64,000 bases of DNA from an uncultured bacterium (GCA_947643715.1 CANRXB010000005.1:1-64000); one strand, 5' to 3'. Positions 8,698 to 18,084 are shown, counted from the first letter of the stretch. Notes: generated by a model from the sequence alone, not told the origin. Numbers and translations are program-made.

Positions 8698-11600
8698 ATG
8701 GTCGATCATTGGAGCATTTTAGGGCTGGAGGAGCCCACCCAGGACGTGTCCTCCATTCGGCGGGCCTACGCCGTGAAGACGCGGGAATGCCACCCGGAGG
8801 AGGACCCGGAGGGCTTCCTGCGCCTGCGGGAAGCTTACCAGGCGGCGCTGGCCTATGCGGAGCGGGGCGCCTGCCCTCCGCCCCCGGCCCCGGCGGCGTC
8901 CGCCGGGGAGGAGGACTGGGGACCGGACGTGGACGGGGAAGCGGAGCGGCCGGGGTTCCAGGGCTGGGTCATCCCCGAGCAGGAGCCGGAGGACAGGCCC
9001 GACCCCTATGCGGACAGCGAGGCTATCCGGAAGTTTGAGGAACTGTATACCAAGAAGCAGCGCAAAGACCCAAAGCTGTGGATGGACTACTTCACCTCGA
9101 ATATCTTCCTGGATGTGGCCTGGGAGCCGGAGTTCACCCAGCTCATGCTGGAGAAGGTGACGCAGGTGGAGCGGGAGCTTCCCCCGGGGAAGGAGTTCCT
9201 GACCTGGCTGTATATCGCCTACCAGTTCTCGGCGGTGGAAAAGTCGGTGCTGGACCGGGAGGCTATGCGGGTGGAAAAGTACCCGCGGGAGGTGACGCTG
9301 GGGCCGGGGGCGGACTTCGAGGGTATGGAGTCCATCCTCCGCATCGCGGCCAAGGGTGCCATCCCCAAAGCGCCCCGGGGCAACGAGTTCGCCATCGGCC
9401 AGAGCTTTGCCGATCACAGGCACCTGGCCCGTCTGGCAAAAGGCGGCGCGTGGAGTGAGCAGGCGGTGACGGAATTCAAATACGTCGTACGCCGCTATGT
9501 GTCTGCCTACATCAAGGAGCGCTGTGAACAGCGGGTGGCGTCCGACCTGGAGCGGCACCCCGCCGGACTGCGGGTGTTCACCCATTTCTTCAAGGCCTAC
9601 CAGATTCCGGAGGAGCTGTACCGCCATGTGTGGCAGGACCTGGGGCTGAAGATGGCCATCATGGGCCGGGCCAAGGTGCTGTACGGCGATCTGCGGGAGA
9701 TCGTGGCGGAGCGGGTGCCCGGCATCGATGGGGAGATCCAGGAGAACTTTTTGCAGCTCAACCGGGCGCTGGACAGCTATCTGGCCCGGATCAAGGGAGC
9801 GCCGGAGCGGGAAGAGGAGGAGTCCGCCGCGTTCTTCGCCCGGGAAGACCTGCAAAAGGCCCTGCGCAGCCCCCGGTTCATTGAGAAAGAGCTGCTCACC
9901 TACTCCAAGTGGCGGCGGGACGAGATCGGCTCGGGGCTTTTGAGACGCATCCTGGACTTCTACCGGGCGCATCCCGAGGTCTCGGGGGCGGACCGCGTGG
10001 TGGAGGAGGTCGGAAAGGACTTGGACAGGCGGGCCGTCAAGCTGCGGGATGAAGAGGACGCCAAGGCGGAGGGAGTGGCCTATTATGAGCGGCTGACACT
10101 GGCCTACCGGCCCTTCTTCCGGCATTGGCTGAACACAGCGTGGTTTGATGGCGTGGATCTGGACGGCGGGACCTACCTGCTGGATCATCTGAGGGAGCGT
10201 CTGCCTTACCAGGTGGAATGGAGCCGGCGTTTTCTGCAAAAAGAGGATGGGACCATCCGCTCCCGGACGGTTGCGGCCTGTATGGGCGAGGTGGAGGTGG
10301 ACTTCCACCTGCGGCATATGGAGTTCCGGGTGAAGGGCAGCCCGGTCTACCGTCCCTGTTTGGCCTGGGAACAGACGGTGATCGAGGGTGGTGACTGGTT
10401 TTTCTATCTGCTGCCTATCACTGCGGCTTCCTATGAGCAGTACGACGAGGTACATATGGAGATCCTGCGCCGTCTGCCCATCACAGCCGCGCCGGAGGAG
10501 GATCGGGGGCTGATATCGGAATGCCTGGCCTGCGCCGTATGCAGCCTGCCCCTGGACGAGTATACGGGAAAAGCCATCCCACCGGAAGAAGCCCTGCCGC
10601 TGAAGCGTTATGTGGAGGACAGGGATCGGCTGTACGGGTGCGTGTGGAGGGAGGAAAACCGGCTGGTGACCCTGTTCGAGCAGACTACCGACGGGCAGCG
10701 GGTGCGGAGGAGGTACGAGCTGGCAGCCGGTGAAGACGCTGCGGAGGCGGCCCAGCGGCTGCTGCGCGAGGCGGTGAGCCACAGCGATTTTGATCTGCAC
10801 CTGATGAAAGGTCTGCCCCTTGAAGTGTATGTCTTGCCGCCTGACGGGCCGGAATATGTGCTGAAGCAAGAGGGCGTCCGGGAAATGGAGGCGGAAATGG
10901 ATCTGCACTGGCCGGAGCTCGACCGGGGGGAACTGGTCACGATGGAGGCCCTGATGGAACTGCTTGCCTGGTTCGAAAAGGGGGAGTTGCGGCGGCTGGA
11001 GCTGCACTGGTGTGAGGGAAGCCTGGTGTTTTGCCGGTGGAGCGTGGGATATGCCTGTTTCTATTTTGAACAGTCGCTGACCCATCATACCTGGTATGCC
11101 ATGCTGTCCAAGCCGGAGGTCTACCGGGTGGTGGAGAGCGATGATGTGGTCTATGTGCCCTTCGGCATGGGAACGCTGCCGGACTATGTCATCCACGACA
11201 GCCCGGCCTCCATTCTGAAAAACCTGGACCGGGTGTTCTGGCAGCTTTGCCAGGGGCGGCCCCAGGCCCAGGGGGCGGGCGGCTGGCTGTGGGACTCCAA
11301 CACGAGCCAGATGAACGGAGAACACAAGCGGCACATGGCCCAGCAGAAGGTGGGCGGGTTCCCGCCCCACCGGGGTCGGAACCGTCTGGCGGCCAGGTTT
11401 GTCATGAACAAGTACCCGGTGGAGCTGGAGCAGGTGGGGCTGGACGGCGAGCGGACGATGACAGCCATCAAGAGCGGCAGCTATGGCCGGGCCGCCGACG
11501 CGCTTTCTCAGTTTATGAAGGAAAAATTGGGCAGACTGCGGCTGAGCTGGGAGTTCAAAACGCCGGAGGGCGGGGCGTTCCGGCGGCACCTGGTACTGCT

Positions 11601-11889
11601 GCAGGATGATGGCCGGTTCATGATGGCCTGGCTTCAGGACGATAAGGATCGGGCGCAGTATCATATCGCGGAACGGTCCGGGGAGGATGACGGCACGGAT
11701 GTCTTTCTGGGCCGATCGGTTCCGGCGCGACTGGTGCACCATGATTTGAAGGGGATCCGCAACTGTGTGGATCTGATCCTGGACGATATGGACAATACCG
11801 ATCCTGTGACGGAACGGCCGGAGGGATTTGAGACGGCGCAGGAGCCCTATGAGGCCGTCTGGGCGGATCTGGTGGACGGCGGGGAGTGA
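8698..11889 (+). CDS. Large protein with degenerate N-terminal J domain
   Basis: 1063 residues. Residues 3-60 resemble a divergent J domain (HWSILGLEEPTQDVSSIRRA, then DPEGFLRLREAYQAAL) of the DjlB/DjlC style. The HPD tripeptide needed to stimulate Hsp70 is HPE here (32-34), a conservative change of unknown effect. The remaining ~1000 residues are soluble, charged and rich in aromatic residues, with no transmembrane segment or motif I recognise. Three in-frame ATGs occur at 8692-8700; the third is best spaced from GGAGG (8686-8690). It is the last gene of the exported-protein operon before a bidirectional terminator. A chaperone-recruiting role is only inference; no Hsp70 gene is in the window. 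Confidence 0.75.
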   Translation: MVDHWSILGLEEPTQDVSSIRRAYAVKTRECHPEEDPEGFLRLREAYQAALAYAERGACPPPPAPAASAGEEDWGPDVDGEAERPGFQGWVIPEQEPEDRPDPYADSEAIRKFEELYTKKQRKDPKLWMDYFTSNIFLDVAWEPEFTQLMLEKVTQVERELPPGKEFLTWLYIAYQFSAVEKSVLDREAMRVEKYPREVTLGPGADFEGMESILRIAAKGAIPKAPRGNEFAIGQSFADHRHLARLAKGGAWSEQAVTEFKYVVRRYVSAYIKERCEQRVASDLERHPAGLRVFTHFFKAYQIPEELYRHVWQDLGLKMAIMGRAKVLYGDLREIVAERVPGIDGEIQENFLQLNRALDSYLARIKGAPEREEEESAAFFAREDLQKALRSPRFIEKELLTYSKWRRDEIGSGLLRRILDFYRAHPEVSGADRVVEEVGKDLDRRAVKLRDEEDAKAEGVAYYERLTLAYRPFFRHWLNTAWFDGVDLDGGTYLLDHLRERLPYQVEWSRRFLQKEDGTIRSRTVAACMGEVEVDFHLRHMEFRVKGSPVYRPCLAWEQTVIEGGDWFFYLLPITAASYEQYDEVHMEILRRLPITAAPEEDRGLISECLACAVCSLPLDEYTGKAIPPEEALPLKRYVEDRDRLYGCVWREENRLVTLFEQTTDGQRVRRRYELAAGEDAAEAAQRLLREAVSHSDFDLHLMKGLPLEVYVLPPDGPEYVLKQEGVREMEAEMDLHWPELDRGELVTMEALMELLAWFEKGELRRLELHWCEGSLVFCRWSVGYACFYFEQSLTHHTWYAMLSKPEVYRVVESDDVVYVPFGMGTLPDYVIHDSPASILKNLDRVFWQLCQGRPQAQGAGGWLWDSNTSQMNGEHKRHMAQQKVGGFPPHRGRNRLAARFVMNKYPVELEQVGLDGERTMTAIKSGSYGRAADALSQFMKEKLGRLRLSWEFKTPEGGAFRRHLVLLQDDGRFMMAWLQDDKDRAQYHIAERSGEDDGTDVFLGRSVPARLVHHDLKGIRNCVDLILDDMDNTDPVTERPEGFETAQEPYEAVWADLVDGGE

Positions 11890-11902
11890 GCATGAGGGAA
11901 AA

Positions 11903-11933
11903 GGAGGCCCGCACGCATCGCGTGTGGGCCTCC
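11903..11933. terminator. Bidirectional terminator between convergent genes
   Basis: GGAGGCCCGCACGC pairs with GCGTGTGGGCCTCC across the loop at about 11917-11921, with A-rich sequence before and TT after. It separates the J-domain gene (plus) from the DUF4367 gene (minus). Confidence 0.75.
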
Positions 11934-11937
11934 TTGG

Positions 11938-12846
11938 TCATTCGTAGATGGAGTCGATGATCTGTTTCAGCTCGTCCATAGTGATGTCGCCGATGATGGA
12001 TCCCTCCACAGGGCCGTTGACCCAGAGGGCGATGGGCCGTCCGGCGTTGGTGGACAGCAAATGGGTGATACCGCCCGCCTCATAAGGGATGGGATCCCCT
12101 TCGTCCTTCTGAAAATCGCCGTAGCCCCCGTTGCCCCCATCGTCCCGGGTAAGGAAAATATGAAGGTTTATGAGGAGGACAGTGTCGTTCCCATGGTAAC
12201 AGGACACAAAGACCAGTGAGTTTGGATCGCTGGTGTCCACGATCAGTTCTATCAGTTCCAAGCCCTCCGGCACCCAGTTAGGGGCGACGGGCAGGGTCAG
12301 ACCACAGTCGTCCAGTGCATCCTGGAGGCTGGCGTATTCCGTGCCCTCCTCGGGTATGCGTATTTCATCTGGGTCTATCCGGGTGACTTGGCCCGGAGCG
12401 ATGCTGATCACCTCGTCCGTCCACCGGGCCAGCAGCTCCCACAGGCCACGTCCGGAGGCGGCCACCGCCACGGAGACGGACAGCAGCAGGAGGGCCAGCG
12501 CTGCGGCGGCCAGCATCCCGCGCACGCTCCATTTTCGGAAATGGGATCGACGCCGACCTAGGTCAGCGTATGAGGACGGTACCGCACCGTCCTCATAACG
12601 GGCGCTGTGGGCTTCAGCGAAAGGGAGGTATTTCTCCTGGAAATCCGCCCAGGCCCGGTCTGCGGAAACGTTAGAGTCAGGGGTCCGCTCCGCCAGAAGC
12701 TGGGCGGCATAGTAGAGCTGTTCCATACGGTCCTCGCTGCTCTCCGGGTCCTGGAAGTCCTGGAGAAGCAGTTTCTCAAGCCCCGCCGTACTCATCCGCT
12801 CCAGGTCGGCGGGCTTTAGATGCTCCCATCGTTCCGATTTTCCCAT
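11938..12846 (-). CDS. DUF4367-type membrane protein, putative anti-sigma factor
   Basis: 302 residues: a cytoplasmic N-terminal part of about 110 residues, one membrane helix (around GMLAAAALALLLLSVSVAVA), and an extracellular C-terminal region of DUF4367 style containing APNWVPEGLELIELIVD. This topology directly downstream of an ECF sigma gene on the same strand is typical of membrane anti-sigma factors. ATG 12846 is preferred over ATG 12864 because GGGGGA lies upstream at good spacing. Confidence 0.75.
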   Translation of the reverse strand: MGKSERWEHLKPADLERMSTAGLEKLLLQDFQDPESSEDRMEQLYYAAQLLAERTPDSNVSADRAWADFQEKYLPFAEAHSARYEDGAVPSSYADLGRRRSHFRKWSVRGMLAAAALALLLLSVSVAVAASGRGLWELLARWTDEVISIAPGQVTRIDPDEIRIPEEGTEYASLQDALDDCGLTLPVAPNWVPEGLELIELIVDTSDPNSLVFVSCYHGNDTVLLINLHIFLTRDDGGNGGYGDFQKDEGDPIPYEAGGITHLLSTNAGRPIALWVNGPVEGSIIGDITMDELKQIIDSIYE

Positions 12847-12873
12847 ACAGCTTCCCCCTTTCATTGGGCGTCC

Positions 12874-13359
12874 TCAAACCTTCAGCTTCTTTTGCAGCCG
12901 CTTTCGGGCCCGCTGTACCCGCTTTTTACAGGCTTCCGCAGAGATGCCCAGGTCCTGGGCCAGCTCTGCCATGGTACACTGTTCTAAGGCGATTCGTTTG
13001 AGGAGGCGGAAGTCTTCGCTGTCCGATACGTTGCCGAACAGCACGTCCACGTCCAGCAGCTCGGGGCCCTCCATGGGCTGCTCCTCACCGGCGGTCAGGA
13101 AGAGCAGATGCTGAAGCTTCCTCTGGGTTCGGAGCATGTTCTGCATCACGTGCTTCAGGGTCATCATGATCCAGCCCCTGGGCTTGGGGTTGGACAGGAC
13201 CTGCTCCCGCTTGGCGCAGGCGATGCAGAAAGCGTCCTGGATGGCCTCCTCCGCCAGAGCGTGGTTCTTCAAGATCCGCAGGGCGTAGGCGTAGAGGGTC
13301 GGATACATCTCCTGATACATTTGTTCCAAATCTGACTGCCACGGTTCGCTGGAGCCCAC
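12874..13359 (-). CDS. RNA polymerase ECF sigma factor
   Basis: 161 residues from GTG 13359, chosen because AGGAGGTGA lies five bases upstream; a longer frame would begin without a ribosome site. Region 2 (LEQMYQEMYPTLYAYALRIL...AEEAIQDAF) and region 4 (LLKRIALEQCTMAELAQDLG then ISAEACKKRVQRARKRLQ) are clear. With the DUF4367 protein downstream it should form a sigma/anti-sigma pair responding to an envelope signal. Targets are unknown; the neighbouring lipoprotein genes are candidates by location only. Confidence 0.9.
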   Translation of the reverse strand: MGSSEPWQSDLEQMYQEMYPTLYAYALRILKNHALAEEAIQDAFCIACAKREQVLSNPKPRGWIMMTLKHVMQNMLRTQRKLQHLLFLTAGEEQPMEGPELLDVDVLFGNVSDSEDFRLLKRIALEQCTMAELAQDLGISAEACKKRVQRARKRLQKKLKV

Positions 13360-13528
13360 CCGATCACCTCCTGCCTGGGGTCGGCACGGACGCCTCCCCC
13401 AAGAAAGTATCCCCGAAAAAGCCGCAGGTCGATCCCCGTGGCTCTTTCGGCATTCCACTTTATATAAATGCAATGTCAGAACCGGGATGGTTGGGGACAG
13501 CATAATAGGCGGATGGGCGAGAAATATT

Positions 13529-13864
13529 TTAGAAATCGAAATATGGAAGCGATCTATATCCTGTGGGGATGCCTGTATCCGACTCGGTCCAGCCCAAGTT
13601 CAGAACGAGGATAGACTTTTGCTCTGGGGATTTGTATGTGTTGAGATAGTCGATGAGATCCCTTTGCGTGTAACAGACCGATCCGTTCTTTCTGTATTTT
13701 GCGGCATCAGGACTGTTCCAAAGCCATCTACAGCAAAACTCGGAGCAGTATTCTTCTGATCGATCTGCGACGACATCCGGAACGGAATATATGATGCTGT
13801 CCCCATCCGCGCTCAGTATGAGGATCAGCAGAAAGGCGGCGATGAGGGACAGCGTTCGTTTCAT
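13529..13864 (-). CDS. Small putative exported protein
   Basis: 111 residues with an N-terminal signal sequence (MKRTLSLIAAFLLILILSAD), no lipobox, and a mature part with three cysteines (CSEFCCRW) and TQRDLIDYLNTYKSP. No family recognised. It stands upstream of the sigma gene on the same strand with 160 bp between. Confidence 0.55.
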   Translation of the reverse strand: MKRTLSLIAAFLLILILSADGDSIIYSVPDVVADRSEEYCSEFCCRWLWNSPDAAKYRKNGSVCYTQRDLIDYLNTYKSPEQKSILVLNLGWTESDTGIPTGYRSLPYFDF

Positions 13865-14373
13865 TTGGTGGGGCCTGACGCCCCTGTTTGGGTCAGTCCG
13901 GCCCTTATAGCGGCTGTGCCGGGCCGCGCTGGCTGGCCTATATCATTATATTGTTGAGATCAGGATGTTTAGGGACTGCAAAATGATCATGGGAAAGTTG
14001 ATCCTGTTTTATTGAGGTCGAAACGTCTCTAGCCTTGATGTGAGAAGCGTTTTGTAGCAGCCCATTTCCTCGGCCCATTACGCAAATCATATCATAAGAT
14101 CTACGAAGAATCAAAGCAGCGACTCTCAGCGGCATGATGATGCAGTGGGAAACTGAAGTGTGAGTAGGATCGAAGAATAGATGGGGAACGACTATGATGA
14201 GATGTGGTGGTTAGATGGACCGCCACATCTGATGCCTGTCCCTTTTCTGATTGGACATGACATAAAAAATTTGAGGTGTTTTGATATGAGGACGCGGGGA
14301 TCCCTCCCTTTTTGGCCTATCGGGTGCTGCCCAGGCAGGTGCCGAAACCGGGGCGACCGGGCGGTATCGCCGC
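13865..14373. other. Stretch without a supported gene
   Basis: Short frames exist on both strands but none has a ribosome site, signal peptide or protein-like composition. A small imperfect hairpin (GGGGCCTGACGCCCC, near 13869-13883) follows the start of the minus-strand gene. Probably decayed sequence. Confidence 0.5.
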
Positions 14374-14734
14374 ATGGATCCCACGAGGACAGTATACATG
14401 GTCCACTATCTGGCCACCGACGGCAGCGGTCATCAGTGCTCTGAACAGGTCATGTCCCGTGATCCTGGTCAGGACATGGTGGTGGAGATGGAACGCCGGG
14501 TGCTCCGCATCCCAGCCGATGGCACCTATATCACAGTAGCGGCGGATCAGCCCATGGAGAGCTACACCGTAGGCTTACGGCAAAGGTGTGTCTGGGCGCT
14601 GGTCCCGTCGGGAGCTTATATATGCTGTATCTGCTGGTGAAGATCGTCCTCTTGGCCAGACGGAACAGAGCGGAGGAAACGGGAGCCTGCGCTGGTTCTT
14701 GCGGAAAACCTTGAACATGGAAGAGTGGGAGTAG
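14374..14734 (+). pseudogene. Unrecognised protein remnant, frameshifted
   Basis: One frame reads MDPTRTVYMVHYLATDGSGH...RIPADGTYITVAADQPMESY, a plausible beta-rich domain, to about 14585. The protein-like reading then moves to another frame (ELIYAVSAGEDRPLGQTEQS then FLRKTLNMEEWE) ending at 14734. The upstream start is also missing. No family identified. Confidence 0.4.
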
Positions 14735-14770
14735 CGTGACCGGCCATATCCTGAAGGAGGGGGCAGTGCG

Positions 14771-15289
14771 TTGAAGAAGGAATGGGACGATATGCAGGGG
14801 TGGATGACGCAGCAGGACAACCGCGCCGAACCCTTTTTCTATACCTATCCAGAATTGCCTCCACGCTTTCACCGCTGGCGCAGTATCAGCAGGTTCCTCT
14901 GCTTAGCAAGGCTTTGGGTCGGTAACGCAGCATTGCTTGGGCTGCTGGCGGTGGGGGCGCTGCACTGGCTGTTTGGCCGGCCGATCTCCGATGGGACGCT
15001 GGCCGTGTTTGTCCTGCTGTTCGGCCTGTCGTTCATTCTGTGGTGGGTATTTCGGCTGCTCCAGATGACTCCAAGACTGTATTGGCACTGTCCGGTCTGC
15101 CGCGAAAGGTTCCCCTACTACAAGCCTGTCCGGTACAGCGATCGTCTGGTAGGGGAGGACTGTTTGAGAGAGCTGAAGTTCCGCCGTATTCCATACATCC
15201 AGCCCAAGTCCTGCTCCCTGATCCTACCATCTGAATGCCCATATTGCGGGAAGAAGTTCTTTGTGTATAGGAAAGAGGAAAAAGAGTGA
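14771..15289 (+). CDS. Two-TM protein with C-terminal zinc ribbon
   Basis: 172 residues from TTG 14771 with GGAGG upstream. Two membrane helices at about 49-68 and 76-96, then CPVC (107-110) and CPYC (156-159) that could bind zinc. Hydrophilic N-terminus of about 45 residues. Not a family I can name. Its setting among other small membrane proteins in the island suggests envelope function. Confidence 0.6.
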   Translation: MKKEWDDMQGWMTQQDNRAEPFFYTYPELPPRFHRWRSISRFLCLARLWVGNAALLGLLAVGALHWLFGRPISDGTLAVFVLLFGLSFILWWVFRLLQMTPRLYWHCPVCRERFPYYKPVRYSDRLVGEDCLRELKFRRIPYIQPKSCSLILPSECPYCGKKFFVYRKEEKE

Positions 15290-15574
15290 GGCGAAAAGCG
15301 TGGCTTTTGGGGGTGGTATGGACGTTGACCAGATCACGATGAGGGAGAAGCGGGCAGCGGCGCTATGCAGAGCGCCTGAATAGGGACAGGATGGGCAAAA
15401 CGGAAACCTCTGTGTTCGATAGAACTTATTTTAGGGGGAATGATCGCCGATATGTAAATATAATGACCTGTTTTTTGCTTTGTGAAGCAGCCGCCGGGAG
15501 GGTGCGCCCATGTTCATCGAGGATTGAACTATCACGATAATAGAATGAAATGTTATCAAGAGGAGGCCCACAAC

Positions 15575-15691
15575 ATGGACCGCTTACACAAGATCAAGTC
15601 CCTTTGCGTTCTGCTCCTGACCCTGTGCCCGGTGCTGTCCGGCTGCGACGGCGGGCCTGCCCGCTGGCGTGTCCAACACCGAGATCGATAA
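15575..15691 (+). pseudogene. Truncated lipoprotein signal peptide
   Basis: ATG 15575 has AGGAGG eight bases upstream and encodes MDRLHKIKSLCVLLLTLCPV, then LSGC, a perfect lipoprotein signal, but only 15 residues follow before a stop. The mature protein has been lost by deletion or frameshift; the following sequence carries a terminator at 15814. Confidence 0.6.
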
Positions 15692-15813
15692 AAGTTGTCC
15701 CCCGCTGATGACGTTTGAACATAATCAAATACAAGGTGATATTGCGTTCTGCGCTGACATCCGTGCCTTCCTGATGGACAGCGATAGCAGACACGATCAT
15801 TTCCCTGAGCGAG

Positions 15814-15865
15814 AAGGCATTTTGTGCCGTGTGGTCACACATATGGCAAAAATGCCTTCTTTTTT
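15814..15865 (+). terminator. Rho-independent terminator
   Basis: AAGGCATTTTGTGCC (15814-15828) pairs, with one mismatch, with GGCAAAAATGCCTT (15845-15858); an inner GTGTGGTCACAC extends the structure, and TTTTTT follows. It shows that the open frame across this stretch is not coding. Confidence 0.75.
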
Positions 15866-15925
15866 CGCTCTCCTGTGTTGGATTACGAAACGACAAAAAT
15901 GCTATGAAATCGAGGAGGCAGGATC

Positions 15926-16363
15926 ATGACGATCACACAGATGGTGCAGGACCAACAGCGGCAGCGCATTGCCGAACTAGGCCAGCAACGGCGGGGCAAG
16001 CCCCATGCCAACCCCTACGGCACGCCCGGTATGAGCCTGAACGACGCTGGCGACTATCGAAAGATCGTCCCCGTGGACGAGGGCGTGGTGCGGCAGGTCA
16101 GGCAGATCGCGTTCGACCACATGAAAAACGGATACGGGGTCAGTGACGGCGAGGACATCAGCAAAGCCATCCGGGACTACACCATGTCCCTGGCACCGGA
16201 GAAGCGGCTCAGCGCGTCCTGGACGCTGAATGAGATCTTCCACAGCGAGGCTACCCGGCTGGGGGAGTACGTCCACCAGCGTGTCCCCGGCTGGGACTGG
16301 GGCGAGCCCTTTGACACCAGCATCCTGGACGGTTACCGGCAGGGTGTGGATGTGGACGCATAG
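15926..16363 (+). CDS. Hypothetical soluble protein
   Basis: 145 residues, GGAGG upstream, no signal or membrane segment. Segments such as GMSLNDAGDYRKIVPVDEGV and GEDISKAIRDYTMSLAPEKR look like a real folded protein. The start lies 60 bp after a terminator, so it needs its own promoter, which I cannot point to. Unknown family. Confidence 0.55.
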   Translation: MTITQMVQDQQRQRIAELGQQRRGKPHANPYGTPGMSLNDAGDYRKIVPVDEGVVRQVRQIAFDHMKNGYGVSDGEDISKAIRDYTMSLAPEKRLSASWTLNEIFHSEATRLGEYVHQRVPGWDWGEPFDTSILDGYRQGVDVDA

Positions 16364-16402
16364 ACAGACGACCCAAGAACACGAACTTCGGAGGTATGAA
16401 CG

Positions 16403-16492
16403 ATGCCTTTGATGGGGGAGCAGACCAAGGCGGAGATCAAAGCGTACATGGACGGTCAGATGGACAACTGCCGCTTTAGGCGGATGACATAG
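16403..16492 (+). CDS. 29-residue ORF, possibly a truncated gene
   Basis: ATG 16403 with GGAGGT upstream encodes MPLMGEQTKAEIKAYMDGQM and nine more residues before TAG. The helical, charged sequence looks like the start of a longer protein. Either a small protein or a truncated remnant. Confidence 0.35.
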   Translation: MPLMGEQTKAEIKAYMDGQMDNCRFRRMT

Positions 16493-16526
16493 AAAAACAA
16501 ACTTTGAAAAAGGAGAGAGATCGATC

Positions 16527-17348
16527 ATGGAGTATTTGCCTTCCATCGTTTTGTGGGCGGCGATCATCGGGTATCTGGTGTACACGCTGGTCATCAAGAA
16601 GAACAAAAACCGCCGGGAGGCGGAGGACGGCGGGGACAGAGAGCGGTATCAGAGCGCTGTGAAGGCCATGCTGAAGGAGCCTGAGAGCTTCCGGCTGGCC
16701 TACGCCCACTGGGAGGAACAGGAGTCCTATGGCCGCACCGTCAAGACCACTTATCACCGCTACGGTCTGGCGTTCAAAGACCAGATGCTGTGCGTGTTCC
16801 CCCTGGGCATCGACAAAAAGACCCGGGAGGTCCAGGCGGCCAGGCCCGTGGTGCTGACCCCGGAGAACCTGGGCAAGGTGAGGGTGAAGGCGAAGGAGAA
16901 GGACGGCACGCCGGAGCGGCTGGAGATCTGGCTGGGGGACAAGAAAGGGCATGTCATCCAGGAGTTGACGGTAGACGGGGAAAACCTGCGGAAAAACCGC
17001 TGGTTCCCTGTGAACATCCTCCAACGGGAGGAGTGCGGGGCCCTCCGGCGCTTTATCGACGGGCTGGCCCAGCAGGTAGAGCGGGAGAACCCGGAGGTGG
17101 ACGCGCTGATCCAGGCCGAGAGCAACGAGGGCATCGGCGTGATCGGCGCCGTCGTGTCAGGCATCGGTGCGGTGTTCAGCCTCTTTTTCCCGCCGGCCGG
17201 GCTGGCCATGTGCCTGATCGGGCTGGTGATGGCCCTGGTGAGCAAGCTGAAGGGGACCACCACCAAGAAATGGCTGCTCATCAGCGGAGCGTGCATGGTG
17301 TTTGCCTTGGGCTTCAGTTGGTTCTATCTCAAGTACATTTTTGTGTGA
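16527..17348 (+). CDS. Membrane protein of unknown function
   Basis: 273 residues. One N-terminal helix (about 4-23), a soluble middle part of about 175 residues, and three C-terminal helices (about 203-220, 223-240, 250-269). AAGGAGAGAG precedes ATG 16527. The middle part may be a PH-like or beta-rich domain, but this is a guess. First of a run of membrane proteins (16527, 17362, 18138, 18638). Confidence 0.65.
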   Translation: MEYLPSIVLWAAIIGYLVYTLVIKKNKNRREAEDGGDRERYQSAVKAMLKEPESFRLAYAHWEEQESYGRTVKTTYHRYGLAFKDQMLCVFPLGIDKKTREVQAARPVVLTPENLGKVRVKAKEKDGTPERLEIWLGDKKGHVIQELTVDGENLRKNRWFPVNILQREECGALRRFIDGLAQQVERENPEVDALIQAESNEGIGVIGAVVSGIGAVFSLFFPPAGLAMCLIGLVMALVSKLKGTTTKKWLLISGACMVFALGFSWFYLKYIFV

Positions 17349-17361
17349 GGACGATACGGAT

Positions 17362-18084
17362 ATGATGCAGACAGACCGTTTTTCAAAATACCAGTCTTGG
17401 TTTGAGTCTGAGATGGAATGCGCGAATGGGGTCCGCAAGCGAAAACAGCTTGTTTTCTGGAAAACCATAGGCATCCTTTTGGCCGTATTTGTGTCGATCC
17501 TGCTGATATGCTTTGTGGTGGACATGGCCTCCGACGAAGAGATCCTTGCAATGGCTGTCGCTCTTGTGGCTGTGTTTTATCCGATCATCGTTTTGATCAC
17601 GCTTTTTTGCATGCTGCCCGGCTTTTTCAAAGGCAGATACGCGAGGAAGATCGACAAGGCGATCGAACGGCAGGGGTTCAACGACGCCCAGCGGGAACGG
17701 TTCGCCCAGGAGCAGATGGCGGTCCGGAACGACCTGTCCAAAAGCGTGTCGCTTGTGATCACCGACGGGCAGGACCATATGCCGGCCCAGTTTACCTTGA
17801 GCGAGCACTATGCCTGCTTTACCGGAGGTACGGGCTTTGGACCGTATATCATAGAGGTGGATGGCACAGAGGCGATCCGGGTCACCACGAATACCATGAC
17901 GCTCCCCGCGCTTACCAGGGCCGCCTTTCTCATCATCAAAGTCGATTACAGCACGACAACGCATACCATCCAGTTCATTGGTCACGGCAAAGAGCAGGGG
18001 CGGCTGCAGTTCGGCGATACGGCGGTGTGTGAGAAGGTGTTGCATATCCTTCGTCGGCGGTTTCCGGAAGCGGCCGGCAGGTGA
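17362..18084 (+). CDS. Two-TM membrane protein of unknown function
   Basis: 240 residues. Helices at about 33-54 and 61-88, then a cytoplasmic C-terminal domain of about 150 residues (SKSVSLVITDGQDHMPAQFT..., IIEVDGTEAIRV). Layout recalls bacterial PH-domain membrane proteins, without a recognisable motif. Two adjacent ATGs (17362, 17365) are possible starts; I used the first. Confidence 0.6.
   Translation: MMQTDRFSKYQSWFESEMECANGVRKRKQLVFWKTIGILLAVFVSILLICFVVDMASDEEILAMAVALVAVFYPIIVLITLFCMLPGFFKGRYARKIDKAIERQGFNDAQRERFAQEQMAVRNDLSKSVSLVITDGQDHMPAQFTLSEHYACFTGGTGFGPYIIEVDGTEAIRVTTNTMTLPALTRAAFLIIKVDYSTTTHTIQFIGHGKEQGRLQFGDTAVCEKVLHILRRRFPEAAGR

Noticed and set aside
8719-11742. A 1007-codon minus-strand open frame opposite the J-domain gene
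   Set aside because: GC-rich mirror of a real gene; His/Leu/Pro-rich, no ribosome site, no domain.
15669-15929. Open frame continuing after the truncated lipoprotein
   Set aside because: It runs straight through a clear terminator hairpin at 15814-15865 and has no start signal.
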